A stretch of 64,000 nt of DNA from CBDCUQ01 sp965222835 (GTDB lineage: Bacteria; Pseudomonadota; Alphaproteobacteria; Rhizobiales; Hyphomicrobiaceae), in NCBI GenBank assembly GCA_965222835.1, contig CBDCUQ010000004.1:1302001-1366000 (forward strand), given 5' to 3'. Below the pieces are notes generated by a model, which was given only the letters and a program-made list of their open reading frames with translations, ran no database searches and was not told where the DNA came from. Position numbers and translations under genes: made by a program. Below, in pieces: positions 24,982-32,971 of this stretch. Position 1 is the first letter of the stretch, and the number at the start of each line of letters is the position of its first letter.

Positions 24982-25775
24982 GCACGTTGACCCTCACGCT
25001 GCGGCAGGCGCTGCATCATTCTGTCGATCTTTCAGCTCTTGTTCCGGCGAAACTTGCGGGTTTGTCGACGGCGGATGTCGAGAAACTGTCTCTCGGTGCG
25101 CTTGCTGTCGGTGACGTTTTCTCCGTTTCGGGAACGGCCGGCGACACGGTTTCAATTTCCGGAGACTCGGGTTTTCTCGACTACGCTGGCGGCGGCCTTT
25201 GCTCCGGAACGGTTGTCGTCGAAGGCAGCATCGGAAACTATGCTGCCAGCGCCATGACGGGCGGGCGCCTCGATATTCGCGGCAATGCCGGTGACTATCT
25301 CGCGACGCGTCTTTCGGGCGGTATCGTTTCGGTCAAAGGCAATGCCGGTCACTTTCTTGGCGGGACCCGACCGGGCGACCGCTTCGGTATGGTTGGCGGA
25401 CTTGTCGTGGTTGACGGTAATGTCGGTGAGCGTGCGGGCGAGCGCATGCGCCGCGGCATTATTCTTAGCCGGGGGAGCATTGGCGCGGCCGCCGGATCGC
25501 GCATGGTCGGTGGAACGATATGGACGGAGACGGGTTTTGGCGTCGACCCGGGCCGCTTGCTGCGCCGCGGAACCCTGATTGGACCGTCGGTCGAGAGATT
25601 CCTGCCCACGTTCAACAATTGCGGAAAGCACGATCTCAACATTCTGCGGATCATGAACAAATACGTCGCCGACACCTTGGGGCCGCTGGCCCCCCGCCCC
25701 TTGCCCCTGATGGTCCGGCGGTTTGCCGGCGATCTGGCGACACTCGGCAAGGGCGAAATTCTGCTCACGGGCTGA
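24978..25775 (+). CDS. fhcC: formyltransferase/hydrolase complex subunit C
   Basis: FhcC (265 residues) is the structural beta-helix subunit related to FwdC and to the C-terminal domain of glutamate synthase. The repeats GGxxxxxGNAGxxxG are plain (GRLDIRGNAGDYLATRLSGG, VSVKGNAGHFLGG, VVVDGNVGERAGERMRRG). Its last ~70 residues (FNNCGKHDLNILRIMNKYVADTLGPL) form the cap. Last gene of the operon; no terminator with a T-run follows. Confidence 0.94.
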   Translation: MSTLTLTLRQALHHSVDLSALVPAKLAGLSTADVEKLSLGALAVGDVFSVSGTAGDTVSISGDSGFLDYAGGGLCSGTVVVEGSIGNYAASAMTGGRLDIRGNAGDYLATRLSGGIVSVKGNAGHFLGGTRPGDRFGMVGGLVVVDGNVGERAGERMRRGIILSRGSIGAAAGSRMVGGTIWTETGFGVDPGRLLRRGTLIGPSVERFLPTFNNCGKHDLNILRIMNKYVADTLGPLAPRPLPLMVRRFAGDLATLGKGEILLTG

Positions 25776-25815
25776 TCTGGGGACCGCGCCCGAGCGTAGG
25801 ATGATTGTCCATGAC

Positions 25816-25833
25816 TTATGCCCGCGGGCATAA
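25816..25833. promoter_or_regulatory. perfect 18-base palindrome TTATGCCCG/CGGGCATAA
   Basis: The two 9-base halves are exact reverse complements with no spacer. It lies 41 bases past the fhcC stop and 58 bases before the small gene at 25891. This is a fitting place for an operator of that gene; no T-run supports a terminator. Confidence 0.45.
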
Positions 25834-25890
25834 TATCGGATATGATCACCCGTCGACAGCTAGGCCTCAAATAAGAAGAGTTCGCCGCAT

Positions 25891-26091
25891 ATGATGACCA
25901 TCATCCTTTCCGCTTGCCTCGTTTCGGATCCCGGGACTTGTAGGGATTTCAGGCTTCCGATTGATGGATACTGGAACACGACCCAGTGCGCGATGTATGC
26001 GCCGCCGTTCTTTGCCCGGTGGTCCAATCAGCATCCAGGTTGGGAGATCAAGCGGTGGCGCTGTGATGCGGGTACTTTCGATGACACTTGA
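25891..26091 (+). CDS. small four-cysteine conserved protein
   Basis: A 66-residue protein beginning MMTIILSACLVSDPGTCRD and ending HPGWEIKRWRCDAGTFDDT. The four cysteines (ACLVS, GTCRD, TQCAM, RWRCD) and the segments CRDFRLP and HPGWxIKRWRC recur in a family of short alphaproteobacterial proteins I have seen annotated only as hypothetical. AAGAAGAG lies upstream. The N terminus is weakly hydrophobic but too short for a clear signal peptide. Metal binding is possible. Confidence 0.65.
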   Translation: MMTIILSACLVSDPGTCRDFRLPIDGYWNTTQCAMYAPPFFARWSNQHPGWEIKRWRCDAGTFDDT

Positions 26092-26152
26092 CCGGCAGAT
26101 CATTCTCCGCCGGGACCTTTACGTCACCTCAAGATTCTGATGGCAGGGGCCT

Positions 26153-26917
26153 TTAGCGTGTTGTGGGCTGCTCGCCTGCCAGCATGGCCCGGCGATAGTA
26201 CGTCGCAGGATCGATCCCGCTCATTTCGATTACGAACTTCTGCCGAATGGCCCTTTCAAAATCTTCGAAGCCATTTGCGGGTAGAACGAAACTGCCGATC
26301 CCCCCCTTGACGTGGGCCTTGTACCACTCTTCGAGGGTTTCTTTCTCGCCGCCCTCAAGAATGGGAAGGCCGTTGACCGTGACGCCCCAATCAACCAGCT
26401 CGTCGCGGATGGTGTCGATGGGTTCGCGATTGTTGCAGTTGTCGCTGCCATCGCCGGAAACATCGACTACGATGCGATAGGCTTTCACCGGAATTTGTGT
26501 GACGACCTTGTCGGAGACGTTGCGCAGCATCTTTGCAAGGCACGTAAATTCGCCCGTGTGACGTGGGAGCGCGCGCACCCGCGCGGCAACTGCTGCCGCC
26601 TCTTCCCGGCTCTTGATTTTGACCCATGGGATGGCAATGCGCGGGCGGTCAGCCCAAGTCATTACGGAGAGGACGATGCCACCTTGCGGGCCGTTGGTGA
26701 TTGCGCTGATGACTTCTTCATCCTCGAGGGCCGTGGCGATTCCTTCCATCTGCAGCTCATAGCGCCGCTCGTCGACGGAGTTCGACACATCAACCGAGAT
26801 GACAAGTGCTGTGTCGACTTCTTCGCGAAACGGCGTGACACCGGCGGTCGCGAGCGTCGCCGCAACGACCAGCGCCAGAACGAGGATGGAGCGGGCCCAA
26901 TCGCGGTCGAAAATCAT
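26153..26917 (-). CDS. secreted DUF1194 (von Willebrand A-like) protein
   Basis: Protein of 254 residues with an N-terminal membrane or signal segment (SILVLALVVAATLATAGV) and a DUF1194 VWA domain. The MIDAS-type metal site starts DVSNSVDERRYELQMEG, with a second acidic cluster in VVDVSGDGSDNC. The domain ends at FEDFERAIRQKFVIEMSG, typical of the family. DUF1194 proteins are exported and their role is unknown. Monocistronic, between the fhc operon and the PCu(A)C gene. Confidence 0.88.
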   Translation of the reverse strand: MIFDRDWARSILVLALVVAATLATAGVTPFREEVDTALVISVDVSNSVDERRYELQMEGIATALEDEEVISAITNGPQGGIVLSVMTWADRPRIAIPWVKIKSREEAAAVAARVRALPRHTGEFTCLAKMLRNVSDKVVTQIPVKAYRIVVDVSGDGSDNCNNREPIDTIRDELVDWGVTVNGLPILEGGEKETLEEWYKAHVKGGIGSFVLPANGFEDFERAIRQKFVIEMSGIDPATYYRRAMLAGEQPTTR

Positions 26918-27018
26918 TAGGAAAGCCTTGGCGACGTTGAATCTGACACCACTTTAGCCTCTCCAACGCGCGAAAGGCTAGTGCGGCATTCCTGTTACGG
27001 TGTCGTCACGCGACTGGA

Positions 27019-27480
27019 TTATGGCTGTTGCGCTGCATCAGACGGGATCGGCTCGACGTAGAAGTCTACGTTCATATTGCCGGCTTTTTCGAAGATCAGC
27101 GTGCCATCGACGTAGGTGTCCTCATCAAGTGATTTTGATAGTCCCGTGAAGCGCAGGTGTGTCCCGTCGGTGCTGAGAACAACGGTCTCGCCGGGGCCGA
27201 TGGTGAGGCCGGCCTTGGTGAGCGGTACACCCTTGTCCGAGCCTTCCCGATAGAGCTCGACTGCACCGGCACCTTCCAGGCTGGCTCCGATCAGGCGATC
27301 CCGAACTTTGCCCCGGTTTGTGATCTTTCCGGCAGCGACGGTTGCGGCGCTACCTGCCGGTGCCGCACGCACCCAGGGATGCTTGACGGTTACGCCCGCG
27401 TGCTGGACTTCATGTGCCTCGCCGGTTTGGAGCAACGGCAGACAGAGGAGAAGAAGCAGAACAGCCGATTGTCGTATCAC
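27019..27480 (-). CDS. PCu(A)C-fold periplasmic protein with degraded copper site
   Basis: Protein of 153 residues. I use the GTG at 27480 because AGGAAGG lies just before it and a signal peptide follows at once (IRQSAVLLLLLCLPLLQTGEAHE). The fold segments are those of PCu(A)C copper chaperones for cytochrome oxidase (KHPWVRAAP, GPGETVVLSTDGTHLRFTGL, LIFEKAG). The copper motif H-x10-M-x21-H-x-M is largely lost: VELH reads VELY, the next Met is Leu, and HxM is HLR, leaving one His. Copper delivery is doubtful. It is divergent from the tungstate transporter. Confidence 0.8.
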   Translation of the reverse strand: MIRQSAVLLLLLCLPLLQTGEAHEVQHAGVTVKHPWVRAAPAGSAATVAAGKITNRGKVRDRLIGASLEGAGAVELYREGSDKGVPLTKAGLTIGPGETVVLSTDGTHLRFTGLSKSLDEDTYVDGTLIFEKAGNMNVDFYVEPIPSDAAQQP

Positions 27481-27729
27481 TAGGACCTTCCTGGTGCGCG
27501 CCAATGCGGACGCGGCATCGGCTGGGAGAACTGTGACATCCTTAACGCTCCCATCGCCAACACTTATGGGATCGCCGAATGCGGTCAATTGCCTCTACTG
27601 TTTAATCCTGGCACTGTGCCGGCCGACGCCTTGCGGCAAATCATCCCGATTTTTCATAGCGTTGACGCACCATCCTGGGTCTCCCATAGTGGCCTCATCC
27701 GGCGGGGTTTGTACGCAATACTTGGGGCA

Positions 27730-28440
27730 ATGGCATTGGGAGAGAATTCGGCATTCGGCGAGGCCCTGAGGCTGCTCACGACGCTTGATCCGCAGCTCAT
27801 GGAAATCTTGGTGCTGTCGCTGAAGGTGACGTTATCGGCTGTTGCCATTGGTTCGGCCATCGGTATTCCGATCGGCGCCTTGCTCGCCATTTCAAAGTTT
27901 CCGGGCCGGACGGCCCTCACCGCACTTGTCAATGCGCTTATGGGTTTGCCGCCGGTCCTAGCAGGGCTGATTGTCTACCTCATGTTATCGACGAGCGGAC
28001 CGCTCGGTGTGTTTCAGTTGCTGTATACGCCCACGGCCATGATCATTGCGCAGACGGTGCTCGTCGCGCCCATCGTCGCGGCGATTACGCGGCAGACCAT
28101 CGCGGATCTCAACTGGGAATACGACGAACAGTTGCGTGCCCTCGGCGCCGGAGCGTTGGACCGGCTGGGGACGCTTATATGGGATGGACGTTTTTCGCTC
28201 ATTACGGCGGTGCTTGCGGGCTTCGGCCGCGCCATTGCCGAGGTCGCGGCAGTGATGATCGTCGGCGGTAATATTGATCATGTGACGCGTACGATGACGA
28301 CAGCGATCGCGCTTGAAACATCGAAAGGTAATCTGCCGCTCGCCATCGGGCTTGGCATGCTTCTGATGCTGATAGTATTTGCGATCAATGCCGCCGTGGC
28401 CATCGTTCGTCGTACTGCTGGAAAGGTGGCGTACATATGA
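27730..28440 (+). CDS. tupB: tungstate ABC transporter permease
   Basis: About 236 residues from the ATG at 27730, matching the usual TupB length; a frame is open to 27589 but lacks a ribosome site. Five or six membrane helices are present. The coupling segment is ALGAGALDRLGTLIWDGRFSLITAVLAGFGRAIAEV, and MIVGGNIDHVTRTMTTAI is typical of TupB. It is coupled to tupC by an ATGA overlap. Start choice is the main uncertainty. Confidence 0.88.
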   Translation: MALGENSAFGEALRLLTTLDPQLMEILVLSLKVTLSAVAIGSAIGIPIGALLAISKFPGRTALTALVNALMGLPPVLAGLIVYLMLSTSGPLGVFQLLYTPTAMIIAQTVLVAPIVAAITRQTIADLNWEYDEQLRALGAGALDRLGTLIWDGRFSLITAVLAGFGRAIAEVAAVMIVGGNIDHVTRTMTTAIALETSKGNLPLAIGLGMLLMLIVFAINAAVAIVRRTAGKVAYI

Positions 28441-29204
28441 AGCGTCCCTTACTTGCGCCACGAAAACGCCTGCCGAAGACACCGGATCGTTCGCTGCTGC
28501 CGATCCGGGCGAAGAATTTGGTTTTCGAACGCGACGGGCGCCGCCTCATCGACGACGTGACGCTGACGCTGCCGCCCACGGGTGTCACAGTTATTCTCGG
28601 TCCCAATGGCGCCGGTAAGAGCCTGCTCCTCCGGCTTATGGCGCATCTCATTACGCCGGACAGTGGGCAGGTCTTGTGGGGCGATTCGATACCTGATTAT
28701 GAGCGTGCACTGTCGCTTGGCGTTTTATTGCAGCGCCCCGTGCTGTTGCGCCGCTCCGCACTTGCGAACTTGACGTATCCCTTGAAGCTACGCGGTGTGC
28801 CACGCAATGAGCGCGACGAACGCGCCCGGATGACCTTGGCTGCGGCCGAGCTCCACCATATCGCGCGATCACCAGCCCGTCTTTTGTCGGGCGGCGAGCA
28901 GCGCCGCCTTGCACTGGCGCGAACTTTGGTTTCGGAGCCGGAGGTTCTGTTTCTCGATGAGCCTGCGGCCAATCTCGACCCGCATGCCACAGCGGCTGTG
29001 GAACAGCTCATCAAAACAACTCACGAAAGCGGTCTTCCTACGCTGCTCATTACCCACGACATCGGCCGCGCCCGCCGCCTAGGTCATACGGTGCTGTTTA
29101 TGGCAGCGGGACGTGTGCTTGAGGTGACGCCAGCGGACCAATTCTTCGACAAGCCGGAAAGTCGCGAAGCGCGCGCTTATCTTTCCGGCGAGATCGTTCT
29201 CTAG
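28437..29204 (+). CDS. tupC: tungstate ABC transporter ATP-binding protein
   Basis: A 255-residue ABC ATPase. Walker A is GPNGAGKS, the Q-loop lies in LGVLLQRPVLLRRS, the signature is LLSGGEQRRLALAR (Glu in place of the usual Gln, a common variant), and Walker B is VLFLDEPAANLD, followed by the switch His in LLITHDIGRA. The first ~20 residues (KRPLLAPRKRLPKTPDRS) are a basic extension. It energises TupB. Confidence 0.9.
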   Translation: MKRPLLAPRKRLPKTPDRSLLPIRAKNLVFERDGRRLIDDVTLTLPPTGVTVILGPNGAGKSLLLRLMAHLITPDSGQVLWGDSIPDYERALSLGVLLQRPVLLRRSALANLTYPLKLRGVPRNERDERARMTLAAAELHHIARSPARLLSGGEQRRLALARTLVSEPEVLFLDEPAANLDPHATAAVEQLIKTTHESGLPTLLITHDIGRARRLGHTVLFMAAGRVLEVTPADQFFDKPESREARAYLSGEIVL

Positions 29205-29227
29205 GGCTGCAGTCTCAGGAGAAACAT

Positions 29228-30076
29228 TTGCGGTACTACTTACACGTCCAGGCCGTCACGTGCCTCGTAATGCTTTTCGCGATCGGAATTGCGAGCGCAG
29301 GGCAAGCGCAGGTGGATGAGCGTTACATTGTTCTGCAATCGACGACCTCCATCGAGAACTCCGGCCTCTTCAAATACCTGTTGCCGCTGTTCACGGCGAA
29401 GACGGGCATCAAGGTTCATGCGGTTGTCGGCGGCACCGGACAGGCCATCAGCAATGCGAAGAATGGGGACGGCGACGTGCTTTTGGTCCACTCCAAGTCG
29501 GACGAGGACGCGTTCGTGGCGGCGGGCTTCGGCGTCAAACGGTATGACGTCATGCACAATGATTTCATCATCGTCGGCCCAGAGGATGATCCGGCAAAGA
29601 TTGCCGGCATGAGGGACGCTGCAGCCGCGTTCAAAGCGATCGCGGAGAGACGGGCACTCTTCGCGTCGCGCGGTGATGAAAGCGGGACGCATAGAGCCGA
29701 GATGCGATTGTGGCGGGACACCGGACTCGATCCCAAGGCGGCTTCCGGTGATTGGTACCGCGAGACGGGATCGGGCATGGGTGCAACCCTCAATACCGGC
29801 TCTGGTCTCGGCGCTTATGTTCTGACCGACAGAGCCACATGGAGCGCCTTTCAGAACCGCGGGTCGCTGATGCTTCTTTTCGAGGGTGACCCGCGTCTTT
29901 TCAACCAATACGGTGTCAGTCTGGTCAATCCGAAGAGATTCCCCAATGTGAAGGCGGCGGAGGGCCAGCAATTCATCGATTGGCTGATCTCACCCGAAGG
30001 CCAATCTGCCATTGCTGCCTTTCGCATCGAGGGACGGCAGCAGTTCTTTCCCAACGCAAGCGGTCCGAACGAATAG
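29228..30076 (+). CDS. tupA: tungstate-binding periplasmic protein
   Basis: A 282-residue solute-binding protein. The start codon is TTG at 29228, with AGGAG before it. A signal peptide (about 1-28) precedes the oxyanion-binding motifs known from TupA: STTSIENSGL near the N terminus and SRGDESGTHRAE in the middle. ETGSGMGATLN is a third conserved segment. This set separates TupA from molybdate ModA and phosphate PstS. The order tupB-tupC-tupA is complete. Tungsten could serve a formate dehydrogenase. Confidence 0.9.
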   Translation: MRYYLHVQAVTCLVMLFAIGIASAGQAQVDERYIVLQSTTSIENSGLFKYLLPLFTAKTGIKVHAVVGGTGQAISNAKNGDGDVLLVHSKSDEDAFVAAGFGVKRYDVMHNDFIIVGPEDDPAKIAGMRDAAAAFKAIAERRALFASRGDESGTHRAEMRLWRDTGLDPKAASGDWYRETGSGMGATLNTGSGLGAYVLTDRATWSAFQNRGSLMLLFEGDPRLFNQYGVSLVNPKRFPNVKAAEGQQFIDWLISPEGQSAIAAFRIEGRQQFFPNASGPNE

Positions 30077-30126
30077 GCGGCCGCGACCGCCAGGCGGCGT
30101 TTCCGTCTAGATTCTGGACTTGGGAT

Positions 30127-31518
30127 TTAGCGGCGCTTGTCGGGCAGCACGAGCGGCGGCACTACGGCATCCGTACTTCCGGTCTCGCTGCGCGTTGCTT
30201 TGGCCTTCTTAGAGACCCTCTTGGAGTCGGGCCGCGGCCAGGAGACATCATCCGAACGACCGGGCTTGGGGATGAGGCGTTCACCCCGGAACAGCACGCG
30301 GTAATAGGGCGTCTGTGCGGTCGAGAGTTTGGGACCTCTTGCGCCTCCGGGACCGCCCGTGGCGGGTGGTGTCACGGAGCTCATGACCGCCAGCCCGCCG
30401 GCAATCTGGTCGATGAGCGTGGCCCCCATCCGAGAGGGACGGTCCGGGCTTTCGCGGCGTGTCACAAGGGCCACCACGGAAGCAGGTATGGCGGGGCGGA
30501 CGATATCGATGGTGACGACATCCTCCGTTCCGGATGCACTGATGGTTCTGAGGCTAATCCTGCCTGGGTCTGCCTTCTGGCCGCCATCGGTGGCGGCAGT
30601 CTTCTTTTTGCTTTGGGGATCCCTGGCTTTTTCAACTTTTCCGGCCCCGCCCGGATTGGCTTTTGCATTTTTTCCGCGGCCCTCGGCGGGTGGGGCGAGT
30701 TTTTCCTTGTCCGGGTTGATCCGCGCCTGTTCGGCTTCGGTTCCTAAAAGCGGAATGGAACGCGCCTGCCGGGCCTGCGTTAGATCGCGCTTCAAATCCC
30801 GCTCGACGAAATGGGCAAGCTTGCGATTGCCGTGGCGTGTAAAGGTGATGCCATCGCGACGGCGCAGGCGCACGATCTTGCCGGTGATGTCGGGCCCCCA
30901 GCGGCTGAAGCCTCCATCCTCACTGGTAAAACCTGCGTACGCGTCGATGTATTTTAACCCGTTGAGATACACGCGCTCTCGCAGCACGTCGTTCATCATT
31001 TGACTGTCTTCGTTACGATCATAGCGGGCCATATTCGGTAATCCGACCCAATAAACGGAGATGCCGCGCCGCTTTAGGAGCTTGATCAGTTTCTCGCCGC
31101 GTTTTTCGTATTCCGTCTTCCAGGCCGGCGCGCCGACAGGCACCTTTTTGCGATTTGGTCCTCGCAGGGAGACCCGGTCCCAGACGCCCATCATCACCAC
31201 GGCAATGTTGACTGGTTCGCTTATCAAATGGTTTTCGAAAGCCGCGAGCTTCTTTTCGAACTGAGGGCGCATGAGGCCGTTAAATTGATACCGCCTTTGA
31301 CGAATCTGAATGCGATTGTCGGCCGCAAAGGCCTCTAGCATTCCGTACATCAGGCCTTCGGCCAGCTCATCGCCGACAAGAAGTACGCTGTAGACATCGT
31401 TCTGCGGAAACGGCGTGAGAAAACTCGGCCCAAAGCGGCGCTCCTGCGCGGATGCCGGCAGGGTAAGGGCCGTGCATGCCAAGAACACGATGAGCCGGAC
31501 CAGGCGGTTGTTTCTCAT
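30127..31518 (-). CDS. SGNH/DUF459-like secreted protein lacking catalytic residues
   Basis: About 463 residues from the ATG at 31518, which starts a clear signal peptide (MRNNRLVRLIVFLACTALTLPASA). The domain at about 35-245 follows the DUF459/SGNH layout, but the GDS serine is replaced (VGDELAEGL), the block III Asn is replaced (MGVWDR for GxND) and the block V DxxH reads DGITFT. Hydrolase activity is therefore unlikely; a binding role is more probable. The C-terminal ~200 residues are Lys/Pro/Ala-rich and disordered. It lies just downstream of the transglycosylase on the same strand. Confidence 0.8.
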   Translation of the reverse strand: MRNNRLVRLIVFLACTALTLPASAQERRFGPSFLTPFPQNDVYSVLLVGDELAEGLMYGMLEAFAADNRIQIRQRRYQFNGLMRPQFEKKLAAFENHLISEPVNIAVVMMGVWDRVSLRGPNRKKVPVGAPAWKTEYEKRGEKLIKLLKRRGISVYWVGLPNMARYDRNEDSQMMNDVLRERVYLNGLKYIDAYAGFTSEDGGFSRWGPDITGKIVRLRRRDGITFTRHGNRKLAHFVERDLKRDLTQARQARSIPLLGTEAEQARINPDKEKLAPPAEGRGKNAKANPGGAGKVEKARDPQSKKKTAATDGGQKADPGRISLRTISASGTEDVVTIDIVRPAIPASVVALVTRRESPDRPSRMGATLIDQIAGGLAVMSSVTPPATGGPGGARGPKLSTAQTPYYRVLFRGERLIPKPGRSDDVSWPRPDSKRVSKKAKATRSETGSTDAVVPPLVLPDKRR

Positions 31519-31583
31519 GCTGTCGTTCCGGATTGCGCCAGGCTCATTCCACTGGCGCGGATGCGGTACCTCAATACACCAGA

Positions 31584-32837
31584 CTACTGCCGGGCGACAC
31601 TCTCTATGTGCGCGAGCACCGTTTCTGTGGGCCAGCAATCGACTCGGATCTTGTTGGCGACCTGATATTTGCCGACGTTCATGCGCGTATTAGAGCCGAT
31701 CTTGCCGTCTATTTTGTCCACATCATAACCCTGCGCTTTGAGGTGCTCCTGAATTTTGAGGACGACCCTCGTCTTCTGTCGCGCCTTTCCTGACCAGGGT
31801 GTTTTGAAGGGTCCACCGCCTGCGATCCGGTCGGCCACGTGGCCGACAAAGACGGCGTAAAGGTCGGACGTGTTGTAGCGACGTATGACCTTGAAATTCT
31901 CAAGCACGAGAAACGACGGCCCGTATGCTCCGGCCGGGCTCATCAGATAGGCATTGAGCCTGAGCTGCGCGGCAGTCCATGGACGCCCGTTGGCCCGTTT
32001 AAAGCCTAGCTTGGCCCAATCATGCAGTGGACGTTCCTGCAGTGGCCCCTCGAAGGCGCAACTGCCCGCTGGTGGAACTTTGACCTCGTACCCCCACGTC
32101 TGGCCTGCGACCCATCCTTTGCCGGCGAGCTGTGCAGCGGTCGAGCCCAAGGCATCGGGGACGGAATCGAAAATGTCCTTCTCTCCGTCGCCGTCGATAT
32201 CTTGGGCGTAGGGTTGAAACTCGGTCGGCATGAACTGCGTCAGCCCGACGGCACCGGCCCAGGACGAGCGCATTTTTGAGCGCGGGACGCCCGCCTCAAG
32301 CATGGTGAGCGCGGCGATGAGTTCATCTCGGAATAACTCCTTGCGCCGACCGGCATACGCCTGGGTGGCAAGGACGCGGATAGCGTCGTGCTTGAGTTTG
32401 TATTGGCCGAGTGCCGTTTCGCGCGCCCAGAAGGCGAGCAAGGAGTAACGGTCGACACCAATCTCCTTTTCGATCTTGTCGAACTCTCTGGCGTGCTTTG
32501 CGAGATACGGTTTCGCCTGCTTGGCCAACCGGGCCATGTATGCGTTGTTGAGATATTCGGACGGCGGGCGCGTGAACTCGGCCTGGCCTTTGCTCCCCGT
32601 CTTGTCCCGACCCGGCAAAGCGAGATCGGGAAGGGAAAGGTTGGGCTTCAGTCCATTCAAAGCCTTGTCAAAGGTGGTGCGCGACACGCCGGCTCTTTGG
32701 GCGTCGGGCCAGAGGCTTTCGAGAAAGGATTTGAAGGCACCTTGGGCGGATACAGTGGAGGCCACAAAACCCATTGGCCCCATAAGAACAAGCCCCGACG
32801 CCAGGACGCGTCTCAAGAGTCCACCAGACATCACCAC
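31584..32837 (-). CDS. MltB-family lytic murein transglycosylase with peptidoglycan-binding domain
   Basis: Protein of 417 residues: signal peptide (about 1-32), an MltB-type catalytic domain (about 35-340) with the catalytic Glu in FWARETALGQYK and the downstream GAVGLTQFMPTEF and DGDGEKDIFDSVPDALGS, and a C-terminal peptidoglycan-binding domain (about 355-410, IQEHLKAQGYDVDKIDGKIGSNTRMNVGKYQ). It cleaves glycan strands to 1,6-anhydro ends in the periplasm. The SGNH-like gene follows 65 bases later, so the two may share a transcript and an envelope role. Confidence 0.92.
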   Translation of the reverse strand: MVMSGGLLRRVLASGLVLMGPMGFVASTVSAQGAFKSFLESLWPDAQRAGVSRTTFDKALNGLKPNLSLPDLALPGRDKTGSKGQAEFTRPPSEYLNNAYMARLAKQAKPYLAKHAREFDKIEKEIGVDRYSLLAFWARETALGQYKLKHDAIRVLATQAYAGRRKELFRDELIAALTMLEAGVPRSKMRSSWAGAVGLTQFMPTEFQPYAQDIDGDGEKDIFDSVPDALGSTAAQLAGKGWVAGQTWGYEVKVPPAGSCAFEGPLQERPLHDWAKLGFKRANGRPWTAAQLRLNAYLMSPAGAYGPSFLVLENFKVIRRYNTSDLYAVFVGHVADRIAGGGPFKTPWSGKARQKTRVVLKIQEHLKAQGYDVDKIDGKIGSNTRMNVGKYQVANKIRVDCWPTETVLAHIESVARQ

Positions 32838-32971
32838 AGAACCTGCCCGTACTTGACCTAACCAAGGCGCCGTCCCTGAAAGTTGAGGCGCGCCCTCGGT
32901 ATCAGATGTCGCCGATTCCGGGCAATTTTGCGACTTTGGGTGTGGTTTTGGCTGGAAACGTGGCGACCGGC

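Noticed and set aside
26153..26917. VWA protein considered as part of a MoxR/VWA chelatase system
   Set aside because: No MoxR ATPase is nearby and the sequence fits the exported DUF1194 family.
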